DNA of 11,953 nt from Mucilaginibacter_A sp050954865 (GTDB taxonomy: Bacteria > Bacteroidota > Bacteroidia > Sphingobacteriales > Sphingobacteriaceae): NCBI GenBank assembly GCA_050954865.1, contig JBPBQN010000023.1:1-11953 (forward strand), written 5' to 3'. Position numbers and translations under genes: made by a program. This document shows, in pieces, positions 1 to 6,243 of the stretch (its first letter is position 1; each line of letters opens with the position of its first letter). The notes beneath the pieces were generated by a model. That model was not told where the DNA came from, ran no database searches, and worked only from the letters and a program-made list of their open reading frames with translations.

Positions 1-317
1 TAACCGTTATGGTCATCATCTTTGCCGTTTCCAGCTTTTTCCTGCGTGTTTACCCACAAAATCGGCTTCAAATCTTTCTGCAAGGTATCTACGCCACTAT
101 CAATCGTGGCAACTACAACCGTTGTGCTTTTTTTACCCTTTAAAAAATCGTAAGCCTGATTTAAACTCACCCCAAAATAACCGTCTTTTTGCAGATCCAG
201 TGTGTGCCAGTTTTTTGGTACAGCAGTTTTATCAGGCATTTGCTGCGCGATGGAAGCAGCATTTATAGCGAACAAGGCAACTGCTAGCGCAGCAGTCGTT
301 TTTAAATTAATTTTCAT
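1..317 (-). CDS. S8 (subtilisin-type) secreted serine peptidase, N-terminal part only
   Basis: The gene starts at the ATG read from 317 and leaves the window at position 1, so only about 105 residues are visible. The first 25 or so residues form a signal peptide: Lys at 2 and 6, a hydrophobic Ala/Leu/Val core at 9-18, then a small-residue region ending near AQQ. This predicts export. Residues 67-77 read VVVATIDSGVD, the subtilase motif carrying the catalytic Asp (D73). It is followed by the Asn-Gly-Lys-Asp-Asp-Asp-His-Asn-Gly stretch found after that Asp in many Bacteroidota S8 peptidases. The catalytic His and Ser lie outside the window, so activity cannot be judged. There is almost no pro-region before the catalytic domain, as in periplasmic or surface S8 peptidases of this phylum. 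It is divergent from the TPR gene. Confidence 0.88.
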   Translation of the reverse strand, partial: MKINLKTTAALAVALFAINAASIAQQMPDKTAVPKNWHTLDLQKDGYFGVSLNQAYDFLKGKKSTTVVVATIDSGVDTLQKDLKPILWVNTQEKAGNGKDDDHNG

Positions 318-362
318 GAATTGATATGTGGAATTTAGCGATTATCAGTTTTGCGAGGATTA

Positions 363-385
363 TTTTATCCTGCTAAAAGAAGCAT
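363..385 (+). repeat. Dispersed intergenic element, copy 1
   Basis: It reads TTTTA, then TCCTGC, then TAAAAGAAGCAT. The TTTTA/TAAAA arms (363-367 and 374-378) form a short inverted repeat followed by the conserved tail GAAGCAT. The same arrangement recurs near 2049, 4364 and 8661. A competing hairpin AGGAT/ATCCT (356-360 with 367-371) overlaps it. It lies about 45 bases upstream of the S8 peptidase start. Confidence 0.6.
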
Positions 386-403
386 TTTGCCAGCAGCAAT
401 CAA

Positions 404-427
404 GGCTTAGTTTATACTAAATAAGCC
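404..427. other. Hairpin in divergent intergenic region
   Basis: GGCTTA (404-409) pairs with TAAGCC (422-427), and TTTA (411-414) pairs with TAAA (418-421). Ten base pairs result, with one bulged G at 410 and the loop TAC. On the plus strand a run ATTTTTT follows directly (428-434), so it resembles an intrinsic terminator. However, no plus-strand gene ends nearby, so it may instead be an operator or part of an untranslated leader of the minus-strand peptidase gene. Confidence 0.45.
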
Positions 428-499
428 ATTTTTTACGTTTTGCTGGTTATACTTCATTTTCAAACAGGTTAATTAAAAATGCTTTTTCGTATTTTTGTT

Positions 500-558
500 A
501 AAGCTACATTTTAAGCTGCTAAAAACAGTACGGTTTATAAAAGCTATTTGTTTAAGCT
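500..558 (+). repeat. Pair of direct repeats AAAGCTA-N3/4-TTTAAGCT
   Basis: AAAGCTA-cat-TTTAAGCT at 500-517 recurs as AAAGCTA-tttg-TTTAAGCT at 540-558, with start points 40 bases apart, about four helical turns. The second copy also sits in an inverted repeat, AAAAGCT (539-545) with AGCTTTT (555-561). Such spacing would suit two sites for a dimeric regulator upstream of the TPR gene. No regulator is identified. Confidence 0.45.
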
Positions 559-656
559 TTTTAACGAAACAGAAACCTTTTTCAGTATCAACTTAAATTA
601 ATTAAATACTGTTATTTAGTATTAATAACAAAAATTTGTTCTGCTAATAAAATTGA

Positions 657-2063
657 ATGGAAGAAGAATTTGATTACAATTTCTCTGAGGATCCGCGGTT
701 TTCTGTAGAACGATACGAAGAAATGCTCCGCAACCACGATCAATATTTTTTTGATACGCAGGTGTTTGAAAACATTATTGATTATTATATTGAAAAAAAC
801 GATCCGATAAAAGCTTTACAGGTAGTGGGTTATGCGCGCAGTCAGCATCCTTTTGCGGCTGTATTTTTGATTAAACAGGCACAGCTTTTCATCGTAACCA
901 ACCAAGTGGCCGATGCTTTTGCCATACTGGAAAAAGCTGAAAGTCTGGATCCGTCTGAAGCTGATATTTACATCATTCGCGGCAACTTATTCGAAAGTTT
1001 GGAACGGCACGAAGAAGCTTTGGAAAACTACGAAAAAGCTTTGCCCATCGCCGAAGATACCGATGATATTTTGCTTCACATTGCCTTTGTTTATCAAAGT
1101 AAAGGCGAATACGATCTGGCCATCACTTACCTGAAACTTTGCCTGGAGCAGAATATGGAAAACCAGGACGCTTTATACGAACTAGCTTTTTGTTACGATG
1201 TGTTGGACAGGCAAAACGAAAGCGTACAGTTTTACGAGCAATATATTGATAAAGAGCCATATAGTTATGCTGCTTGGTACAATTTAGGTAATGCTTTTAC
1301 CAAATTAAGTTTGTTTGAAAAAGCGATCGATGCCTACGATTATGCTATTTTGATTAACGAAAGCTTTACTTACGCTTATTTTAATAAAGGTAATGCGCTA
1401 ATAAATCTGGATAAATTTGCCGAAGCCATTGAAGTTTACAAGCAAACTTTAGAATACGAGCCAAGCAGTGCCGATACGTATTGTTCTATCGGCGAATGCT
1501 ACGAAAAGCTGGAACGAATGGATGAGGCGCGCGCGTACTACAAAAAAGCTGTTCGTAAAGATGCCAAACTGGGTGATGCCTGGTTCGGAATCGGCGTAAC
1601 GCTTGATTTTGAGGAACGTTATTTTGAAGCTTTGCGCTACTATAAAAGGGCTTTGGAGCTGGATAATACAAATCCTGATTATTGGTTTGCCATTGCAGAT
1701 GCCAATTACAAGCTGGGAAATTTGCCCGAATCCGAAGATGCGTATGCAAAAGTGATCGAATTGAATCCTTTAGACGTGGATGCCTGGCTGGATTATTCTT
1801 CGATATTGTATGAGCAGCATAAGCTTACGGCAGCTATCGAAACCATGGCAGAAGCGATCAAAAACAATCCGGATGCGGCAGAATTATTTTATCGCATGGT
1901 TGCGTATCTTTTTGCGAAAGGCGAGTACAACGAAGCATTGAAATATCTGGAAACAGCATTGATTGCTGATCCGGAAAAGCACCAAATTTTGTTTGAATAT
2001 TTGCCACAATTGCAGGAAAACAAAGCTATTGTAGATATTATCAACCGGTTTTATAGGGCATAA
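657..2063 (+). CDS. Tetratricopeptide repeat (TPR) protein, about 12 TPR units
   Basis: This is a 468-residue protein made almost wholly of TPR helices, which form a superhelical scaffold for protein binding. From about residue 34 onward the repeat phase is a strict 34 residues. The helix-A pattern recurs at 172 (ALYELAF), 206 (AWYNLGN), 240 (AYFNKGN), 274 (TYCSIGE), 308 (AWFGIGV), 342 (YWFAIAD), 376 (AWLDYSS) and 410 (LFYRMVA), with most units ending in a Pro or Asp turn. There is no signal peptide or membrane segment, and the N-terminus is acidic (MEEEFDYNFSED), so it is probably cytoplasmic. No enzymatic domain is seen. The ATG at 657 is chosen because residues just after it are already in the family pattern and stops lie upstream. 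It is the first gene of the plus-strand series. The partner is unknown. Confidence 0.9.
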   Translation: MEEEFDYNFSEDPRFSVERYEEMLRNHDQYFFDTQVFENIIDYYIEKNDPIKALQVVGYARSQHPFAAVFLIKQAQLFIVTNQVADAFAILEKAESLDPSEADIYIIRGNLFESLERHEEALENYEKALPIAEDTDDILLHIAFVYQSKGEYDLAITYLKLCLEQNMENQDALYELAFCYDVLDRQNESVQFYEQYIDKEPYSYAAWYNLGNAFTKLSLFEKAIDAYDYAILINESFTYAYFNKGNALINLDKFAEAIEVYKQTLEYEPSSADTYCSIGECYEKLERMDEARAYYKKAVRKDAKLGDAWFGIGVTLDFEERYFEALRYYKRALELDNTNPDYWFAIADANYKLGNLPESEDAYAKVIELNPLDVDAWLDYSSILYEQHKLTAAIETMAEAIKNNPDAAELFYRMVAYLFAKGEYNEALKYLETALIADPEKHQILFEYLPQLQENKAIVDIINRFYRA

Positions 2064-2074
2064 AAGAAGCATCA
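2049..2074 (+). repeat. Dispersed intergenic element, copy 2 (spans the TPR stop codon)
   Basis: TTTTAT (2049-2054) and ATAAAA (2060-2065) form the inverted arms around AGGGC, followed by GAAGCATCA. The 15 bases from 2060 to 2074 match copy 3 exactly on the opposite strand (4364-4378). The TAA stop codon of the TPR gene (2061-2063) is inside the element. Confidence 0.65.
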
Positions 2075-2119
2075 TTTCAGTTTCATCTGTACATCAAGCG
2101 GAAGGTTTTGGTTTTTTTC

Positions 2120-2127
2120 TACATTTG
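2120..2127 (+). promoter_or_regulatory. Candidate Bacteroidota -7 promoter box for the comA-like gene
   Basis: TACATTTG fits the Bacteroidota -7 consensus TAnnTTTG exactly and lies 51 bases before the downstream ATG. No TTG stands at the expected -33 spacing, so the promoter is weak or partial. Transcription would start near 2134, just before the leader hairpin. Confidence 0.4.
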
Positions 2128-2136
2128 CGCATATCC

Positions 2137-2157
2137 AAACCGGCCTTAAATCGGTTT
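2137..2157 (+). promoter_or_regulatory. Leader hairpin before the phosphosulfolactate synthase gene
   Basis: AAACCG (2137-2142) pairs with CGGTTT (2152-2157) around a 9-base loop, followed by TAATTAATTTTTT. The stem is only 6 bp and the T-run is 7 bases away from it, so it could be a weak terminator for the TPR gene or a 5' leader structure of the next gene. Confidence 0.3.
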
Positions 2158-2178
2158 TAATTAATTTTTTGTAGCTAC

Positions 2179-2940
2179 ATGAATTACTTTCTAAACAATA
2201 TCCCGGAGCGACCGCAAAAACCAAGATCATCAGGCTTTACCATGGTGATGGATAAAGGCTTGAGTTTAAGACAAGTAGAAGATTTCATTGAGGTTTCCGG
2301 TCAGCATACAGATATTGTAAAGTTAGGTTGGGCAACTTCGTACGTTACGCCAAATCTAAACGAAAAACTAAAGCTTTACCGCGAGGCTGGCATTCCGGTT
2401 TATTTTGGCGGTACTTTGTTTGAAGCTTTTATTGTTCGCGGCCAGTTTGATGATTACCGTCGTACTTTGGATAAATACCAGATGAATTATGCTGAAGTTT
2501 CCGACGGTTCCATCACCATTGATCACGAAGAAAAGTGTAATTATATCAAAGAATTAAGCAATCAGGTTACGGTTATTTCTGAAGTTGGCTCTAAAGACGT
2601 AGAGAAGATTTTTGCGCCATACAAATGGATTAAACTAATGAATGCCGAACTGGAAGCTGGTTCCTGGAAAGTAATTGCTGAAGCACGCGAAAGCGGAAAT
2701 GTAGGTATTTACCGTGATTCGGGAGAAGTAAGGCAAGGGTTGGTTGATGAAATTCTCACCCAAATTCCGGAAGAAAAAATTATTTGGGAAGCACCGCAAA
2801 AAGCGCAACAGGTTTGGTTTATTAAACTGATTGGTGCCAACGTAAATTTAGGAAATATTGCGCCAGCAGAAGTAATTCCGTTGGAAACCATTCGACTTGG
2901 ATTGCGCAGCGATACATTTGATTTCTTTTTAAATCAATAA
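2179..2940 (+). CDS. Phosphosulfolactate synthase (ComA) family protein
   Basis: This 253-residue protein matches the (2R)-phospho-3-sulfolactate synthase family, TIM-barrel enzymes that add sulfite to phosphoenolpyruvate. Family blocks are seen in order: MDKG at 24-27, VKLGWATSY at 47-55, FGGTLFE at 76-82, EVSDGS at 106-111, SEVGSKD at 134-140, EARESG at 168-173, WEAPQK at 203-208, NVNLGNI at 221-227 and LETIRLGLRSDT at 235-246. The length is normal for the family. In methanogens the reaction opens coenzyme M synthesis; in Bacillus it supplies sulfolactate. Neither fits this phylum well. Many Bacteroidota make sulfonolipids from cysteate, so a route to a C3 sulfonate is possible, but that is inference. 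The rest of the ComA pathway (ComB phosphatase, ComC dehydrogenase) is not in the window. Confidence 0.85.
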   Translation: MNYFLNNIPERPQKPRSSGFTMVMDKGLSLRQVEDFIEVSGQHTDIVKLGWATSYVTPNLNEKLKLYREAGIPVYFGGTLFEAFIVRGQFDDYRRTLDKYQMNYAEVSDGSITIDHEEKCNYIKELSNQVTVISEVGSKDVEKIFAPYKWIKLMNAELEAGSWKVIAEARESGNVGIYRDSGEVRQGLVDEILTQIPEEKIIWEAPQKAQQVWFIKLIGANVNLGNIAPAEVIPLETIRLGLRSDTFDFFLNQ

Positions 2941-2982
2941 ACTACTTTTTCTGTTCATCCAGCACAAAGCAAAGTTTAAATT

Positions 2983-3786
2983 ATGAAAAAATACGGTTTG
3001 ATCGGTTTTCCGTTAACACATTCTTTTTCTAAAAAATATTTTACAGAAAAGTTCGAAAAAGAAGGAATTGAAGATATTTCTTACGAGCTTTTTGAGCTGG
3101 AAAACCTGAGTAATTTTCCAGATTTTATTAAAGCTAATCCAGATTTATTGGGGTTAAACGTTACCATTCCGCACAAAATTGGTGCCGTTTTTTACATGAA
3201 TTGGATGGATAACGAGGCCAAAAAAGTAGAAGCCGTTAACTGCATTAAAATAATTCAGGAAAGTGCTATTGCTGCTGCTTTTTCGGGCGAAGTTGGTTTT
3301 GTTGATCAGGATTTTCGCTTGGAAGGTTACAACACAGATATTCACGGTTTTGAAAACTCGTTGAAACCTTTGTTAAAATCTCAGCATACCCGTGCTTTGG
3401 TTTTAGGAAATGGCGGTGCCAGCCGGGCCGTCAGATACGTTTTGAAAAAACTTAACATACCGTTTCAGGTAGTTTCCCGCAGACCAAAACCGAATCAGAT
3501 TTTGTATGAAAAGGTAACACCCGAACTCATTAAAAACTATAAGCTGATTATCAATACCACGCCTTTGGGCACCGCTCCGGATCTTTCGGCTTTTCCGCCA
3601 ATTCCGTACGAAGCCATCACCGATCAGCATTTGTTGTATGATTTAATTTACAATCCGGAGAAAACCGTTTTCCTGCAAAAAGGAGAAGCGCAAGGTGCAG
3701 AAATTAAAAACGGTTATGAAATGCTTGTTTTACAGGCAGAAAAAACATGGGAAATTTGGAACAAAAAAAACCATGAACCAATTTAA
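2983..3786 (+). CDS. aroE: Shikimate 5-dehydrogenase
   Basis: This 267-residue enzyme catalyses NADP(H)-dependent reduction of 3-dehydroshikimate to shikimate in chorismate synthesis (cytoplasm). Visible motifs are GFPLTHSFSKKYF at 8-20 with the shikimate-binding Ser14 and Ser16, LNVTIPHK at 58-65 with catalytic Lys65, VNC around Asn86, GYNTDIHGF at 115-123 with catalytic-pair Asp119, the nucleotide loop LGNGGASRAV at 141-150, INTTPLGT at 190-197, DLIYNPEKT at 220-228 and GYEMLVLQAEKTWEIW at 244-259. Residues of about 92-112 form a longer, Ala/Gly/Phe-rich loop than the short segment usual between the Asn and NTD motifs. The gene is 42 bases after the comA-like gene and overlaps gldD by 14 bases. 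The start fits the family N-terminus (KKYGLIG). Confidence 0.95.
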   Translation: MKKYGLIGFPLTHSFSKKYFTEKFEKEGIEDISYELFELENLSNFPDFIKANPDLLGLNVTIPHKIGAVFYMNWMDNEAKKVEAVNCIKIIQESAIAAAFSGEVGFVDQDFRLEGYNTDIHGFENSLKPLLKSQHTRALVLGNGGASRAVRYVLKKLNIPFQVVSRRPKPNQILYEKVTPELIKNYKLIINTTPLGTAPDLSAFPPIPYEAITDQHLLYDLIYNPEKTVFLQKGEAQGAEIKNGYEMLVLQAEKTWEIWNKKNHEPI

Positions 3787-4366
3787 AAAATATCGCCTGT
3801 TGCTGATTTCGATCACATCGGTTTTGTTTTTTTCTTGTACCAATCATGATTTTTCTCCTAAACCACGCGGTTTTTTCCGCTTAAATTTTCCTGTAAAAAA
3901 GTATCAGCCATATATGGGAGGTTGTCCGTTTACTTTTAATTATCCGGTTTATGCCAACATCGAACCGGATAAAAACAGAAATGCGCAGCCTTGCTGGTTT
4001 AACCTTGAATTTCCGGATTTTAAAGGCACTTTGCATTTAAGTTATATGCCGGTAACTTCTAAAAAAGTTTTTAATGAACTGATTGAAGATGCACACACTT
4101 TTGCCTTCAAACACACCGTAAAAGCAACCGGAATTGATGAGGCAACAATTGCTTATCCCGACCGGAGAATGTATGGTATTTATTACCGCATTGATGGAAA
4201 TGCAGCTTCATCCGTGCAATTTTACTTAACCGATAGCACCAAAAATTATCTGCGTGGCGCACTGTATTTCAATGAGTTGCCGCGCCAGGATTCTATTAAA
4301 CCTGTGCTGGATTTTGTAAAGAAAGATATTGATGTGATGATCAAAAGCATCCGCTGGAAAAACTGA
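3773..4366 (+). CDS. gldD: Gliding motility lipoprotein GldD
   Basis: This encodes 197 residues from the ATG at 3773; an ATG 78 bases upstream in frame (3695) is inside aroE and would bury the signal sequence. The N-terminus has basic residues (KKYR at 5-8), a hydrophobic core at 9-20 and a lipobox FFSC, predicting lipidation at Cys22. Family-typical segments follow: PKPRGFFRLNFP, a CPFTFNYP block, PCWFNLEFPDFKGTLHLSY, a central HTVKATGIDEATI region, YGIYYRIDGNAASSVQFYLTD and LRGALYFNELPRQDSIKPVL. GldD is one of the proteins needed for Bacteroidota gliding and is thought to help type IX secretion; its biochemical role is unsettled. The start sits after an A8 run at 3762-3770 rather than a Shine-Dalgarno, and it overlaps aroE by 14 bases, so translation is probably coupled. 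In Flavobacterium gldD lies elsewhere (near gldE), so the aroE linkage is a different arrangement. Confidence 0.92.
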   Translation: MNQFKKYRLLLISITSVLFFSCTNHDFSPKPRGFFRLNFPVKKYQPYMGGCPFTFNYPVYANIEPDKNRNAQPCWFNLEFPDFKGTLHLSYMPVTSKKVFNELIEDAHTFAFKHTVKATGIDEATIAYPDRRMYGIYYRIDGNAASSVQFYLTDSTKNYLRGALYFNELPRQDSIKPVLDFVKKDIDVMIKSIRWKN

Positions 4367-4388
4367 TGCTTCTTTTATCGGTATAAAA
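4364..4388 (-). repeat. Dispersed intergenic element, copy 3 (between convergent gldD and terC)
   Basis: Read on the minus strand it is TTTTAT, ACCG, ATAAAA, GAAGCATCA. The arms are 4383-4388 and 4373-4378. It overlaps the TGA stop of gldD (4364-4366) and fills most of the 35-base convergent gap. An outer stem ACTGA (4362-4366) with TCAGT (4389-4393) extends the inner arms, leaving the TGCTTC side unpaired. No other terminator is visible here. Confidence 0.65.
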
Positions 4389-4401
4389 TCAGTGAAATTA
4401 A

Positions 4402-5211
4402 TTAGCTTTTGTCTAATACATCTTCTGCATCTTTAGCAATTTCCGGTTCGATGGCGTTTTGCTTCGGAAAATTAAATAGTAAAGAAGTAATCACCGGAAC
4501 CAAAAATACGGCAACCGTAAACAGCGACACGAACAAATCCGTCTTTTTTCCTTCCAAAATTGCTGAAAAAGTTGATTCCGGATAAAAATGCGTGTATAAA
4601 GAAGCCGTAAGTTTGATGCCTAAAACGCCGATTACTACAAAAGCAACGGTTTCCAAAAAAGTAAATTTTTCCATCAGCTTCACAAAAGCCTGCGCCACAA
4701 AACGCATGGCTAAAATCCCGATGAAAACACCGGTATAAATCAAAAAAACATGATCTGTAAAAGCAACGGCCGCAAAAACATTATCAATAGAAAAAGCCAA
4801 ATCCATCACTTCTACCAAAGCAACGGTTGCCCACAAAGCACCAACTAAACCAACTGTAGAACGGTAAACCCAGTTTTCGCTCTTGTTAATCGCTTCTTCC
4901 TCGCCATCGCCGGATTTTCCTTTGAAATAGTCAAATGCCAAGTACAATAAATACAAACCGCCCAATGGTTTTAACCACCAGATTTTAACCAGCCAGGCTG
5001 CCAGAAACAAACAAATTCCGCGGAAAATATACGCACCAATAATGCCATAACGCAATGCTTTGCTGCGTTGTTCTTTCGGTAAATCAATTACCATTGTGGC
5101 CAAAACCGCTGCATTATCTACGGAAAGCAGGCTTTCAATCACAATCAAATTTAAAATAATCAGCAAGCCTGCCTGTATATCTTGACCCAATAATCGGTGT
5201 AAAAAATCCAT
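4402..5211 (-). CDS. TerC family integral membrane protein
   Basis: This 269-residue protein is multi-pass, with about seven or eight hydrophobic segments (near 13-35, 36-44, 55-75, 80-95, 119-136, 154-172, 185-205 and 226-247). It has the internally repeated TerC signature: ESLLSVDNA at 26-34 and DLAFSIDNVFA at 137-147, acidic motifs placed in pseudo-symmetric membrane helices. TerC proteins are linked to tellurite resistance and, in the Alx/YkoY branch, to manganese export during protein secretion; metal handling is likely but not shown here. A charged linker with GDGEEE (101-106) lies between the halves, and the tail is acidic and soluble. It is the last gene of the ter-type cluster, 62 bases after the preceding gene, and converges on gldD. 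Confidence 0.93.
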   Translation of the reverse strand: MDFLHRLLGQDIQAGLLIILNLIVIESLLSVDNAAVLATMVIDLPKEQRSKALRYGIIGAYIFRGICLFLAAWLVKIWWLKPLGGLYLLYLAFDYFKGKSGDGEEEAINKSENWVYRSTVGLVGALWATVALVEVMDLAFSIDNVFAAVAFTDHVFLIYTGVFIGILAMRFVAQAFVKLMEKFTFLETVAFVVIGVLGIKLTASLYTHFYPESTFSAILEGKKTDLFVSLFTVAVFLVPVITSLLFNFPKQNAIEPEIAKDAEDVLDKS

Positions 5212-5229
5212 GTTGTTATTTTTGTAATG

Positions 5230-5255
5230 CTGTTTTTATGACTGTTTTTTTATGA
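5230..5255. repeat. Short tandem repeat CTG-T5/T7-ATGA before terC
   Basis: CTGTTTTTATGA (5230-5241) is followed without a gap by CTGTTTTTTTATGA (5242-5255). The two units differ only in T-run length. They lie 19 bases upstream of the terC start on the minus strand, where they appear as A-runs, so they may serve as an A-rich translation enhancer or be a simple slippage duplication. Confidence 0.5.
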
Positions 5256-5273
5256 TTTTGTTACTGCAAAATG

Positions 5274-6233
5274 CTAAATCATATCTGTATTCAGCATGGC
5301 TTTTAAAATGTTGGCTTGTGCATCAATATTGCTGATGTTTTGCATAAAACTAATGTCGTTCAGTTTGCGGTAATTTTCGACCAGCAGCATTTTAATTTCC
5401 TGCGGAAGATACACTTTTGCCACGCCAATACTGCTTTGCAACTGATCATTTTTAGCTTTTAGCTCCAAAATCATTTTTTCTTTTTGCGAGATTTGATTGC
5501 TTTGGCGGATGTTTTCCAGCTTCGCATAATCACAAAACAAAAACAAGTTTCTGGCCGGATAAAACAAGAAATAGCGATCCGTTTCGGAAAATTTATAAAC
5601 TTCTAAAACGCTGTTTCCGGCTTTTAATCCGCAGAAAAATTCAGTTTTAAAATCAAATTTGCAAAGCAAACCCAACAGCTTTTTTTCGATTACGGCGTGT
5701 GCATTGGTATAAACTTTTGCCGGATCAAAATAGATTAAATCCTGCAAAAGTTCCGCCGAAACCTCGTTGTAAAACTCCGCAGAAAACTGCGCGCTAAAAC
5801 TGTTGATATTTTTGGAGAAAGGATATTCGTCTAAATTATCTGACAACAATTGATATAAATGCCGCAGCGAAATATTGATTTTTAAAGTCTGTTTCTGCTT
5901 TCCTTGCTGGTAATTTTTTTCCTGATAAAAAGAGCGTGCAAGCTGTGATTCCAGTTCGTTGTTCAGCTGAATTTCATCAAATAAAAGACTCACATTCTGC
6001 TCGTTGTTTTTCTTGATTTTTTTCAACAGATCAATCAAACTTGCCGTATATTGCAGATGAAAAAGCTCCAGATTATTGACATCCAGTTCTGGATTTTGCT
6101 CAAATAATTGATGAATAACCTGGCTGCGCAGATAAATTTTGTAGATGATTTCTTCCTGAAAAAAAGCAGCAAGCAACTGTAATTTACTGATAATCCGTTG
6201 GGAATTCTGAAAAATTGCTTGCCGCTCGTCCAT
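5274..6233 (-). CDS. Hypothetical protein of the ter-type cluster, mostly helical
   Basis: I do not recognise this 319-residue protein. It has no signal peptide or membrane segment and is rich in Leu, Gln, Asn, Glu and Lys, so it is probably cytoplasmic and mostly helical. Residues 1-130 are amphipathic helix-like; about 170-235 looks like a mixed fold with aromatic strands (YRYFLFYP-like, LFLFCDYAKL); about 236-265 (IRQSNQISQKEKMILELKAKND) has coiled-coil character. No catalytic motif or zinc site is evident; the few cysteines are scattered. It starts 10 bases after the telA-like stop and is followed by terC, so it is almost certainly in the same transcript. The location suggests an accessory or adaptor linking TelA to the TerC membrane protein, which is inference only. 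Confidence 0.85.
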   Translation of the reverse strand: MDERQAIFQNSQRIISKLQLLAAFFQEEIIYKIYLRSQVIHQLFEQNPELDVNNLELFHLQYTASLIDLLKKIKKNNEQNVSLLFDEIQLNNELESQLARSFYQEKNYQQGKQKQTLKINISLRHLYQLLSDNLDEYPFSKNINSFSAQFSAEFYNEVSAELLQDLIYFDPAKVYTNAHAVIEKKLLGLLCKFDFKTEFFCGLKAGNSVLEVYKFSETDRYFLFYPARNLFLFCDYAKLENIRQSNQISQKEKMILELKAKNDQLQSSIGVAKVYLPQEIKMLLVENYRKLNDISFMQNISNIDAQANILKAMLNTDMI

Positions 6234-6243
6234 TCATACAAAT

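Larger units (their letters stand above)
318..656. other. Divergent intergenic region, AT-rich, with several small repeats
   Basis: This 339-base gap separates the divergent S8 peptidase and TPR genes and holds no supportable ORF. It contains one copy of the dispersed TAAAAGAAGCAT element (363-385), a hairpin at 404-427, a pair of direct repeats at 500-517 and 540-558, and a 6-bp inverted repeat AATACT/AGTATT at 605-610 and 618-623 just before the TPR gene. A lone TATTTTTG at 490-497 fits the Bacteroidota -7 box on the plus strand, but no matching -33 TTG is visible. Promoters for both genes must lie here, yet none can be placed firmly. Confidence 0.6.

Noticed and set aside
1486..1749. An 87-codon minus-strand open frame inside the TPR gene
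   Set aside because: The region has intact 34-residue TPR periodicity on the plus strand; the reverse frame is a by-product.
2137..2170. AAACCG/CGGTTT hairpin plus T-run as a firm terminator of the TPR gene
   Set aside because: The stem is short with a 9-base loop and the T-run is separated from it by seven bases, so only a low-confidence leader hairpin is recorded.
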